DNA of 64,000 nt, taken from assembly GCF_015477355.1 (NCBI RefSeq), contig NZ_JADLRJ010000022.1, positions 1 to 64,000 of the forward strand. Direction: 5' to 3'. Below the pieces are notes generated by a model. That model was not told where the DNA came from, did not search any database, and saw only the letters and a program-made list of their open reading frames with translations. Each line of letters opens with the position of its first letter. Within the stretch, counting starts at the first letter, position 1. Shown in pieces: positions 54,103 to 61,514 of the stretch. The DNA is from Nocardia blacklockiae (lineage in GTDB: Bacteria; Actinomycetota; Actinomycetes; Mycobacteriales; Mycobacteriaceae). The position numbers and the translations under genes were made by a program.

Positions 54103-54453
54103 ATGCCGCTCGTCGAAGTTACCTACGCGTCGCACGTGCCCGAAGCGCAGTTGCTGGACTTGGCGCGGGACCTGCCGCATCTGGTGTCGCTGGCGGTCGA
54201 GTGCCCCGAGGAGCCCTATGACGGGGACCTGCGGCCCGGGGATGTCGAGGTCCGGTTCCGGGCGCTGGGACCGTTGGATCGCAGCGGGATGGACGTGGTG
54301 GTCGAGGTGCGGTCGAAGTGGTTCGCCAGCCGCGCGGACAACCGGCAGCAACGTTGCGAGCGACTGCACCGCGACATCGAGCGGGCGACCGGGCTGGAGA
54401 ATTTCGGCGTCTACCTGTCGCTGCCGATCGCGGCGTGGGAGCAGAGCGAGTGA
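54103..54453 (+). CDS. Small conserved protein, tautomerase-like N-terminus
   Basis: This 116-residue protein starts MPLVEVTYASHVPEAQLLDLARDL. A proline right after the initiator and this beta-strand/helix order resemble the 4-oxalocrotonate tautomerase/MIF superfamily, where Pro1 is catalytic. The middle and end are not typical, so the assignment is tentative. R-S-K-W-F and R-D-I-E-R-A-T-G are basic helices near the C-terminus. The TGA overlaps the next gene's GTG by 4 nt, so it is coupled to the nitroreductase. Confidence 0.55.
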   Translation: MPLVEVTYASHVPEAQLLDLARDLPHLVSLAVECPEEPYDGDLRPGDVEVRFRALGPLDRSGMDVVVEVRSKWFASRADNRQQRCERLHRDIERATGLENFGVYLSLPIAAWEQSE

Positions 54454-54956
54454 CGGAGACGATCAGGGCCCTGCGGTCGGTGCGGCACTTCCTCCCGACC
54501 GCGGTGCCGCGCGCCACCGTCGAAGAAATGGTCGAGGCGGCGCGCTGGACGGGGTCGGCGCGCAATCGGCAACCATGGCGCTTCGTCGCGGTGACCGACC
54601 CGGGCGTGCGCCGGGAGCTGTCGCAGTGCGGGAACTTCGCCCTGCACTTGGCGGACGCGCCGCTGGTCGTGGTGCTGCTCTCGCAGGACAACGGTTTCGC
54701 CGACACCGAATTCGACATGGGCCGGGTGGCGCAGTCGCTCTGCCTGGCCGCCCACGAACGCGGCCTCGGCAGCTGCCTCACCACCTTCCATCCGCAGGAC
54801 AACGTCCGCCGCGCCGCCGAGCTGCTCTCGACCGCGTCCGGCTGGCTACCGCGTCACGCCGTCGCGCTGGGCTACCCGGCCCCCGACCGCGCGGCGCCCA
54901 CGGCGATTCCGCGCGGGCGGCTGCCCGTCGACGAACTACTGACCTGGATCTCCTGA
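54450..54956 (+). CDS. Nitroreductase-family protein
   Basis: This 168-residue FMN oxidoreductase starts M-T-E-T-I-R-A-L-R-S-V-R-H-F. FMN-binding blocks are S-A-R-N-R-Q-P-W-R-F-V and L-C-L-A-A-H-E-R-G-L-G-S-C. The family reduces nitroaromatics, quinones or cob(II)alamin with NAD(P)H. It is coupled to the preceding gene (4-nt overlap) and overlaps the convergent epoxide hydrolase gene by 21 nt at the 3' end. Its size is at the short end of the family. Confidence 0.85.
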   Translation: MTETIRALRSVRHFLPTAVPRATVEEMVEAARWTGSARNRQPWRFVAVTDPGVRRELSQCGNFALHLADAPLVVVLLSQDNGFADTEFDMGRVAQSLCLAAHERGLGSCLTTFHPQDNVRRAAELLSTASGWLPRHAVALGYPAPDRAAPTAIPRGRLPVDELLTWIS

Positions 54957-55943
54957 CCGGGCGGCACTGTCGGCCCGCTCCCGCGCGCCCAGCGCGGCGA
55001 GGTGCGTGGTCAGGAAGTCGTTCACCGCGGCGGTGCGTTCGAGTTGCACCAGATGCCCTGCGTCCGCGACCTTTTCGACGGCACGCAGGTCCGGCACGTG
55101 CGCGCGCAGCGTCGCCAGGGGGTCGCGGCCGCTGAAGCCCTCCATGTCGGGGTCGTTCGCGCCGTAGAGGAAGTAGGTGGGCACGGAGACCGTCGTCGGC
55201 AGGTCGGCGGTCAGCTCCCAGTTCCGGTCCAGCGCGCGATACCAGCTGAGCCCGCCGGTGAATCCGGTGCGCTCGAATTCCGTTGCGATCGCGTCGAATT
55301 CGTCCGCATCGAGCCAGCTCCACGGCAGCGGCGGCGCCTGCGGGAGTACGTCCAGGTAACCCAGTCCGGGCGGGTTCTTCCAGGTGTCCAGATAGTGGTA
55401 GTCGCCGCTCAGCGCGTAGAAGACCCGCGCCAGGAATTCGCGCGGGCGCGCCGCGAGTTCGGCATCGGCCACGCCGGGCGTCTGGAAGTACGCCAGGTGC
55501 AGGAAGTGCCGCTCGGCCGCCTTCACCCAGAACGCCGACGGCGGCTTCGGCGGCCGCGGCGCGAACGGGTTGTTCAGCACGAACACCGCGTCCACCCGCT
55601 CCGGTGCGCGCAGCGCCAGCTCCCACACCAGCTGGGCCCCGAAATCCAGGCCCACGAACACCGCGCGCTCGGCGCCGAGGTCGTCGAGCAGGCCGAGCAG
55701 GTCGCCGATCACCGCGCGGTTGGTGTGCGCCTCCACCCCGGCGGGCGCCTCGGTGCGGCCGTAGCCACGCAGGTCGGGGGCGATCGCGCGATAGCCGGCC
55801 GCGGCGACCGCGGGCAGCTGCCGCCGCCAGATCGACCAGCCGTGCGGGAACCCGTGACAGAACACGACCGGATGGCCCCGCCCCTGCTCGGCGACGTGCA
55901 TCCGGACGCCGTTGGTCTCCACGAACCGATGTGTCGGCTCCAC
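54936..55943 (-). CDS. Epoxide-hydrolase-like alpha/beta hydrolase
   Basis: This 335-residue hydrolase has the strand/loop F-C-H-G-F-P-H-G-W (oxyanion hole H-G-F-P) and D-L-R-G-Y-G-R-T-E-A, typical of epoxide hydrolases. The nucleophile is Asp in F-V-G-L-D-F-G-A-Q, replacing the Ser of esterases. The histidine is near the C-terminal A-G-H-L-V-Q-L-E. GTG 55943 has a GGGAGG site 4 nt upstream, better than the TTG at 55955. It may detoxify or process lipid epoxides. It overlaps the nitroreductase convergently by 21 nt. Confidence 0.85.
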   Translation of the reverse strand: MEPTHRFVETNGVRMHVAEQGRGHPVVFCHGFPHGWSIWRRQLPAVAAAGYRAIAPDLRGYGRTEAPAGVEAHTNRAVIGDLLGLLDDLGAERAVFVGLDFGAQLVWELALRAPERVDAVFVLNNPFAPRPPKPPSAFWVKAAERHFLHLAYFQTPGVADAELAARPREFLARVFYALSGDYHYLDTWKNPPGLGYLDVLPQAPPLPWSWLDADEFDAIATEFERTGFTGGLSWYRALDRNWELTADLPTTVSVPTYFLYGANDPDMEGFSGRDPLATLRAHVPDLRAVEKVADAGHLVQLERTAAVNDFLTTHLAALGARERADSAARSGDPGQ

Positions 55944-55997
55944 TTCGCCTCCCAAGGACTAGAACGTGTTCCTGTTTCACGGTAGTGTCCCGGAGTC

Positions 55998-56837
55998 GTG
56001 AACGGAATACTCACCGGACGGGTCGCGGTCGTCACCGGCGCCAGCCGCGGCATCGGCAAGGGCATCGCGCTGGAGCTGGGTGCGGCGGGCGCGACGGTGT
56101 ACGTCACCGGCCGTTCGGCGACGCCGGGCCGGCTGCCGGGCACCGTCACCGAAACCGCGGACCGGATCACCGAACTCGGCGGCCACGGCGTGCCGTTCGC
56201 GTGCGACCACCGCGACGACGCCGCCGTCGCGGAACTGTTCGCCAAGGTCGAGGCCGACCACGGCCGCCTCGATGTGCTGGTGAACAACGTCTACAACGCG
56301 CCCGCGTCGTCGCGCTGGCTGGGCAAGCCGTTCTGGGAGGTGCCGCCGGAGGCGTGGGACGAGGGGTTCGACATCGGCGTGCGATCCCATTACGTCGCAA
56401 GCCATTTCGCCGCGCCGCTGCTCATCGCCAACGACGGGCTCATCGTGTCGATCTCCTCGCCGGGCGCCGAGCACTACACCCACAATGCCGTGTACGGCGT
56501 CGGCAAGGCGGCCGTCGACCGGCTCACCGCCGACATGGCGCACGAGCTCGCCGACACCGGCGTCACCGCCGTCTCGCTGTGGCCGGGCATCGTGAATACC
56601 GAACTGCTGCAAATGGTTCCGGCCGACGCCGACGGCCGCCGCCTGATCACGCTGCCCGGCGAGGGCACCTTCGACCTGAACGACGCGGAGACCCCGCACT
56701 TCCCGGGCCGCGCCGTGGTCGCCCTGGCCGGTGATCCGGACCGGCGTGCCCGCACCGGAAAGGCTTGGCGGGTAGCCGATCTCGCCGACGCCTACGGATT
56801 CACCGATATCGACGGACGGGTGCCGCGCACCGGTTAG
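55998..56837 (+). CDS. SDR-family oxidoreductase, DHRS1-like
   Basis: This 279-residue SDR has T-G-A-S-R-G-I-G at residues 14-21. N-N-V-Y-N replaces N-N-A-G, and active-site Y-G-V-G-K stands where classical members have Y-x-x-x-K. S-S-P-G-A-E-H-Y carries the serine. These features match the DHRS1-type branch, which has a longer C-terminal tail. A GTG start gives MNGILTGRVAVV. The substrate is unknown; it is divergent from the epoxide hydrolase, so a joint lipid or xenobiotic role is possible. Confidence 0.85.
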   Translation: MNGILTGRVAVVTGASRGIGKGIALELGAAGATVYVTGRSATPGRLPGTVTETADRITELGGHGVPFACDHRDDAAVAELFAKVEADHGRLDVLVNNVYNAPASSRWLGKPFWEVPPEAWDEGFDIGVRSHYVASHFAAPLLIANDGLIVSISSPGAEHYTHNAVYGVGKAAVDRLTADMAHELADTGVTAVSLWPGIVNTELLQMVPADADGRRLITLPGEGTFDLNDAETPHFPGRAVVALAGDPDRRARTGKAWRVADLADAYGFTDIDGRVPRTG

Positions 56838-56933
56838 CCCACCCGGCTCCGCCGCACCTCGCCTGTCGCGGCGGGCCGCGCAGACCTGTCGCGCCGTAGT
56901 CGGTGGAGAGCCCGCTACCGCTACGCTACCTCT

Positions 56934-57848
56934 ATGGCGACCGACCAGTTGTTCCTCGAACCGAATATCGGCAAGCCCACCGAGAAGGTCGGCTACTTCG
57001 CGACGCGGGAGGCGTTCGACCGCTTCGCCGACGCCTACCTCGACGGCATGGACACTCTGCCCGAGCCGCACGAAACAGCCGCCGTGCCAACCGCTTTCGG
57101 TCCCGTGCGGGCCTATCGGTTCGGTGACCGCGCCGGGACCCCGGTGGTCCTGCTGTCGGGCCGCCAGGCGTCCACGCCGATGTGGCGGACGAACCTGCCC
57201 GGACTGGTCGCCGATCACACGGTGTGGTCGCTGGACAGCATCGGCGAACCGGGTGCGAGCAGCCAGCATCGGCCGCTGACCGGTGCGGCCGACCAGGCGG
57301 CCTGGGTGTCGGAGGCGCTGGCCGGGCTCGGGATCGCCCGCGCCCATCTGCTGGGGGTCAGCATCGGCGGCTGGCTGGCCACCCAGGTCGCCATTCACCG
57401 GCCCGAGCGGGTGGCCTCGGTGACGCTGCTCGATCCGGCGAATACCTTTGCGCCCCTGAGTTGGAAGATGATCGTCGTCTCGCTGGGCAGCGTGATCCCG
57501 GGCCTGCCCGCGGCGATCCGGCACCGGCTGCTCGGCTGGATCTCCGGCGGGGCTCGCAGCGACGATTCGGTGCCCAAGGGCCGGCTGATCGCCGCGGCGA
57601 TGCGCGATTTCCACGCGGCGCAGCCGATGCCCGCGCGGCCCACCGAGGCGGAACTGCTCGGGATCTCGGTGCCGGTGCTGGCGATCATCGCCGGGCGCAG
57701 CATCGTGCACGACGCCGAGCGCGCGGCGGCCACCGCCCGCCGGATCCCCGGCGCCCAGGTCGAACTCTGGCCCGCCGCCTCGCACGCCGTGAACGGCGAG
57801 TTCCCGGACCGAATCGCCCGCCGTTTCCGGGATTTCGCGCGCGCTTGA
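56934..57848 (+). CDS. Alpha/beta-fold hydrolase
   Basis: This 304-residue hydrolase has a lid domain and the nucleophile elbow L-G-V-S-I-G-G, with Ser near residue 143. The catalytic histidine is in A-A-S-H-A-V-N-G-E-F. The oxyanion-hole region is L-L-S-G-R-Q-A-S-T-P. The N-terminal 50 residues (N-I-G-K-P-T-E-K-V-G-Y-F) are outside the fold and are conserved in an actinobacterial group related to carboxylesterases. Substrate unknown. Confidence 0.83.
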   Translation: MATDQLFLEPNIGKPTEKVGYFATREAFDRFADAYLDGMDTLPEPHETAAVPTAFGPVRAYRFGDRAGTPVVLLSGRQASTPMWRTNLPGLVADHTVWSLDSIGEPGASSQHRPLTGAADQAAWVSEALAGLGIARAHLLGVSIGGWLATQVAIHRPERVASVTLLDPANTFAPLSWKMIVVSLGSVIPGLPAAIRHRLLGWISGGARSDDSVPKGRLIAAAMRDFHAAQPMPARPTEAELLGISVPVLAIIAGRSIVHDAERAAATARRIPGAQVELWPAASHAVNGEFPDRIARRFRDFARA

Positions 57849-57928
57849 CCGCCACCGCTGTGCCCGTGCTAATCTCGGCGGCGTGACTGCCGGGTCGGCT
57901 GCAAGCCGCGCACAGAATGGTTTCCCGG

Positions 57929-57945
57929 CCGCGCGTTGAGCGCGG
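57929..57945 (+). other. GC-rich leader hairpin upstream of the S1-domain gene
   Basis: CCGCGC (57929-57934) and GCGCGG (57940-57945) form a perfect 6-bp stem around GTTGA. It lies in a leader of about 130 nt that starts near a TAATCT -10-like hexamer at 57870-57875. The leader ends in the strong AGGAGGTGA at 58003-58011. Could be a regulatory structure or merely GC-rich. Confidence 0.4.
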
Positions 57946-58015
57946 CGCGGGCCCGGGGCCCGCCCTCCTTCGCATCCCGTTCGTTTTCCAGGGACTGCGA
58001 GAGGAGGTGAAATAC

Positions 58016-58264
58016 ATGTCCCACGAATCGGTTTCGCCATCGGAGTGGCAGGCGTTCCGCGCTGCCCACGACCGGGGTACGGTGCTGGACGCGCCCGTCG
58101 TGTCGGTCGTGCCGTTCGGCGCGTTCCTCGAGTTGGCGCCGGGCATCCACGGGCTGCTGAGCAGGCCGGAATGGCAGGGCGATCCGCAGGTCGGATCGAC
58201 GCTGGCCGTCCGGATCCTCGACGTCGACGACACGCGCCACCGCGTGAGCCTCGCGCACGCCTAG
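58016..58264 (+). CDS. S1-like RNA-binding domain protein (82 aa)
   Basis: The protein is essentially one S1/OB fold. Recognisable blocks are G-T-V-L-D-A-P-V-V-S-V-V-P-F-G-A-F-L-E-L-A-P-G-I-H-G-L-L and the final V-R-I-L-D-V-D-D-T-R-H-R-V-S-L. It binds RNA; a role as a small translation or stress factor is inference. It has a near-perfect Shine-Dalgarno AGGAGGTGA 4 nt upstream of ATG 58016, unusually strong for this window. A strong terminator follows, so it is probably monocistronic and well expressed. Confidence 0.8.
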   Translation: MSHESVSPSEWQAFRAAHDRGTVLDAPVVSVVPFGAFLELAPGIHGLLSRPEWQGDPQVGSTLAVRILDVDDTRHRVSLAHA

Positions 58265-58270
58265 CAGACA

Positions 58271-58303
58271 GGTGTGGGGCCGGGATGCGGCCGGCCCCAC
58301 ACC
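58271..58303 (+). terminator. Strong hairpin terminator after the S1 gene
   Basis: GGTGTGGGGCCGG (58271-58283) pairs perfectly with CCGGCCCCACACC (58291-58303), a 13-bp stem with a 7-nt loop. It sits 6 nt after the S1 stop and between convergent genes, so it may serve both strands. No U-tract follows. Confidence 0.85.
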
Positions 58304-58342
58304 CGTGCGCAGCCTACCGCGCCGCCCGGAATTTCAAGGCGG

Positions 58343-59176
58343 TCAGGCGATTTCGAGAAACCGCCGCACCGACCGCGAAGGCGCGGGTGTGGTGCGCCAG
58401 ATCAGGTGGATCCGCGACGGCGGCGCGTCGGCCACGTCGACGTAGGCGACCCCCGGATGCGGCGCCCGCGTCCGCGCCAGCTCGGGCACGCCGCCGATGC
58501 CGCGACCGGCCGCCACCAGCTCCAGCCATTCGTCGAAGTTGGTGCAGGTGACGATCTCGCGGGCGGGATCCGGTTCGGGCCATGAGGTTTCGTCGATGGT
58601 GCCCGATACGGTGTTGACCACCAACGGATACCGCGCCAGCTCCCGCCAGCGCAGGCCCGCCGCGCCCGCCAGCGGCGACGACGCGGCCACCGCCAGCATC
58701 CGGCGTTCGGTGCCGATGGTGCGCGCGGCCATGGTCTTCGGCAGCCGGATGTCCTTGCGGAACAAGGCGATATCAATGGTTCCGGCCGCGAGCGCGGCGA
58801 TCGGGTCGTCGACGCGATGGATCTCGACGTGCCCGCCGACCGACTCGAAACGTGTCCGCGCGGCGGCGAACCAGCCGTCGGGCAGCAGCCACGCGAAGCC
58901 CACCGACACCGCCGACCGCAGCCGCATGTCGGCCACGACGGCGTCGAGATCGGCGAGCACGCGGCGGGCGTGCGCCAGGAACTCCGTACCCTCGGCGGTC
59001 AGCTCGAAGCGCCGAGGCGTGCGATCGAGCAGGCGGCAGTCGAGGATCCGCTCCAGCTGCTGGATCGTCCGGGTCAGCGACGGTTGCGCCAAGTGCAGCC
59101 GCTGCGCGGCGCGGGTGTAGCTCCGCTCCTCGCACAGCGCGGCGAAGGCGCGCAGGTGCCGCAGCTCCAGATCCAT
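58343..59176 (-). CDS. LysR-family transcriptional regulator
   Basis: This 277-residue regulator has the N-terminal helix-turn-helix L-R-H-L-R-A-F-A-A-L-C-E-E-R-S-Y-T-R-A-A and A-Q-P-S-L-T-R-T-I-Q-Q-L-E. The C-terminal two-lobe effector domain (about 95-277) is shorter than the usual 300-residue members but complete in outline. It is divergent from a YbfB/YjiJ-type MFS transporter, 66 nt away, so it probably controls that exporter. Confidence 0.9.
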   Translation of the reverse strand: MDLELRHLRAFAALCEERSYTRAAQRLHLAQPSLTRTIQQLERILDCRLLDRTPRRFELTAEGTEFLAHARRVLADLDAVVADMRLRSAVSVGFAWLLPDGWFAAARTRFESVGGHVEIHRVDDPIAALAAGTIDIALFRKDIRLPKTMAARTIGTERRMLAVAASSPLAGAAGLRWRELARYPLVVNTVSGTIDETSWPEPDPAREIVTCTNFDEWLELVAAGRGIGGVPELARTRAPHPGVAYVDVADAPPSRIHLIWRTTPAPSRSVRRFLEIA

Positions 59177-59242
59177 ACGTTCAGCGTATATTCGGTGCGC
59201 AGAAAGCATTTCACCGGACCGATCAGGGGCCTTACCGTCGGG

Positions 59243-60361
59243 ATGGTGACCATCGCAGCACCGTCGCGACAGCGCCTGACACCGGCGTTGCGCGCCGCCG
59301 CCGGACTGGCGGCGGCCATGGGCATCGGCCGTTTCGCCTACACCCCGCTCATGCCGGCGATGATCGACGCCGGACGGATCGGGCCGCACGCGGGCGCGGT
59401 GATCGCGGCCGCCAACTACGCGGGCTATCTGACCGGTGCGGTACTCCTGTCGATCCGGCCGGAATGGAACGGCCGCAACACCTTTCGAGCCGCCGCGCTG
59501 GTACTGGTAGCCAGCGAGGCGGCGATGGCGTGCCCCGCGCCGACCGCGGTGCCGATCGCGCTGCGCTGTCTCGCCGGGCTGGCCAGCGCGGTGGTGTTCA
59601 TCGGCTGTGCCGGGGTCGCGGCGCGGCACGAGAATCGCAGGCGCGCGGCGGGGATCGCGTTCTCCGGCGTCGGCTGCGGCATCGCACTGACCGGGGTGCT
59701 GGCGCTGGCGGCGCGGCCGCTGGTGTCGTGGCAGCTGATGTGGCTGGGCGCGGCCGCGCTGACGGCGGCGCTGCTGGTCCCGGCACTGCGACTGGACATC
59801 GTGCCCGGCGCACGGGCCGCGGCGACGGCCGTGCGGGCGCCGCGGGCCTGGCGGGCGCTGCTGGTGTCCTATTTCCTGGAGGGTCTCGGCTACATCGTCG
59901 TCGGGACGTTCCTGGTGGCCGCCGTCGGCACGCCCGGCCACCAGGCACTGGGGACCGCGGTCTGGGTGGTGGTCGGCGTGTGCGCCGCACCGGCGACGGT
60001 GCTGTGGGGTGCCGTCGCCCGGCGCTGGACGCCGGTGACGGCGCTGGGCGCGGCGCTGTCGCTGCAAGTGCTGTCGGCGCTGCTGCCGGCCTTCTCCACG
60101 GGAACGGCGGCGGCGGTCGCGGCGGCGGCGCTGTTCGGAGCGACGTTCATGGGAATCACGATGCTGGCGCTGGAGATCGGCGGTGATCTCGCGGGGCCCA
60201 CCGCGGCGGCCGTGCTGACGGCCGGCTACGGGCTCGGGCAGATGCTGGGTCCGGTGCTGGTGACGCCGGTGCTGGGGTCGAGCTACGCGGCGGCGTTCGG
60301 GATCGCCGCCGCGGTGCTCGCGGGCGCCGCGGCGGCGCTGCTGCCGGTCAGGCGAACTTGA
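59243..60361 (+). CDS. MFS transporter, YbfB/YjiJ family
   Basis: This 372-residue protein has about twelve hydrophobic helices. The first helix region is G-I-G-R-F-A-Y-T-P-L-M-P-A-M, the hallmark of the YbfB/YjiJ group, and N-Y-A-G-Y-L-T-G follows. The C-half has L-E-G-L-G-Y-I-V-V-G-T-F-L-V. It ends inside the convergent secG gene (14-nt overlap). Substrate unknown; likely regulated by the divergent LysR protein. Confidence 0.85.
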   Translation: MVTIAAPSRQRLTPALRAAAGLAAAMGIGRFAYTPLMPAMIDAGRIGPHAGAVIAAANYAGYLTGAVLLSIRPEWNGRNTFRAAALVLVASEAAMACPAPTAVPIALRCLAGLASAVVFIGCAGVAARHENRRRAAGIAFSGVGCGIALTGVLALAARPLVSWQLMWLGAAALTAALLVPALRLDIVPGARAAATAVRAPRAWRALLVSYFLEGLGYIVVGTFLVAAVGTPGHQALGTAVWVVVGVCAAPATVLWGAVARRWTPVTALGAALSLQVLSALLPAFSTGTAAAVAAAALFGATFMGITMLALEIGGDLAGPTAAAVLTAGYGLGQMLGPVLVTPVLGSSYAAAFGIAAAVLAGAAAALLPVRRT

Positions 60362-60581
60362 TCTCGAAGCCGATGCCGATGATGGAGATGATCCAGACGA
60401 TCCCGATGAAGATGGTGATGCGGTCGAGGTTCTTCTCGACGACGGTCGAACCGGACAGGCTCGACTGCACGCCACCACCGAACAGGCTGGACAGGCCTCC
60501 GCCCTTCGCGCGATGCAGCAGCACCAGCAGCACCAGCAGGATGCTGGTGATGATCAGGAGGATATCCAGGAACATGCGCAT
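60348..60581 (-). CDS. secG: Preprotein translocase subunit SecG
   Basis: This 77-residue two-helix membrane protein is part of SecYEG. Helix 1 is D-I-L-L-I-I-T-S-I-L-L-V-L-L-V-L-L-H, followed by the SecG loop K-G-G-G-L-S-S-L-F-G-G-G. Helix 2 is F-I-G-I-V-W-I-I-S-I-I-G-I-G. In other actinobacteria secG follows tpi and pgk near the pgl cluster; here those glycolytic genes are not in the window. The internal ATG at 60575 is a less likely start. Confidence 0.92.
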   Translation of the reverse strand: MRMFLDILLIITSILLVLLVLLHRAKGGGLSSLFGGGVQSSLSGSTVVEKNLDRITIFIGIVWIISIIGIGFEIKFA

Positions 60582-60734
60582 GCCGGACAGTTTATGTTGT
60601 CGCCGCGCCCGCCCCCGCACAGGCCGTCGCGGACCGTCACCGCGGGCGCTCCCGCACCGGTGAGGAGCTTGCCGGGCTGGCCGTGTGGGCTGAGCTGCCG
60701 CGGGGAACGGCGGGCCGCCGGTAGGATCGCGGCC

Positions 60735-61514
60735 ATGTCGGCGATGGCGCGTCTGGTTCCGTTGGTGGCCGTGCTCGGGATCGTCGCCGCTTGCGGGGGT
60801 GGTGGAGGTGAGGACGCCGGAGGCGGGGCGACGCCGATGGGGCGCAGTTTCGTGTCCACGAAGGTGGAGGGCACGCCCATTCCGGGCGGCGGGCCGCTGC
60901 GGCTGAGTTTCGCCGACGGCCGGGTGTCGGCGACCTCCGGCTGCAACACCGGAAGCGGGCCGGTGTCCTTCGACGGCGACGTGCTGCGGGTCTCGGGGAT
61001 GGCGACCACGCTGATGGCCTGCCCGGACGACCGGTCGGGCGCGGACGCCTGGCAGACCGCGCTGCTGCAATCCGGTCCGAAGTGGCGGCTCACCGACGAC
61101 ACGCTGACACTGACCGGCGACGACATCACCGTGACCCTGCTGGACAAGAAGGTCGCCGAACCGGACCGGACGCTGACCGGCACGGCGTGGACGGTGACCG
61201 CGCTGCTGCGACCCGAGGGCCAGGTCCGTTCCCGGGCCCTCGACGACGCGCGTCCGAGCCTCACCATCGCCCCGGACGGCCAGGTCACCGGCACCGCCGG
61301 GTGCAATCGGATGACGGGCGGCGCCGACATCGCGGGCGCCGACGTCACCTTCCGGATCGCCACCACGAAGGTGGCGTGCCCGCCGGAGGCGATGGAGGTC
61401 GAGCGACAGGTGCTGGAGGCGCTCGACGGCACGGCCACCGCCACGATCGACGCCGACACCCTCACCCTGCGCAACGCGGGCAACAACACCGGGCTGGTCC
61501 TGCGCGCCCAGTGA
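60735..61514 (+). CDS. META-domain (HslJ-like) lipoprotein
   Basis: This 259-residue lipoprotein has signal MSAMARLVPLVAVLGIVAAC, the lipobox cysteine being near residue 20. Two META domains follow (about 30-135 and 145-255), each with a G-C-N-x-x-x-G core seen as S-G-C-N-T-G-S-G and A-G-C-N-R-M-T-G-G. The Cys pairs in and between them probably form disulfides. META-domain proteins include HslJ, linked to novobiocin resistance, but their role is unclear. The stop overlaps the next gene by 4 nt. Confidence 0.88.
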   Translation: MSAMARLVPLVAVLGIVAACGGGGGEDAGGGATPMGRSFVSTKVEGTPIPGGGPLRLSFADGRVSATSGCNTGSGPVSFDGDVLRVSGMATTLMACPDDRSGADAWQTALLQSGPKWRLTDDTLTLTGDDITVTLLDKKVAEPDRTLTGTAWTVTALLRPEGQVRSRALDDARPSLTIAPDGQVTGTAGCNRMTGGADIAGADVTFRIATTKVACPPEAMEVERQVLEALDGTATATIDADTLTLRNAGNNTGLVLRAQ

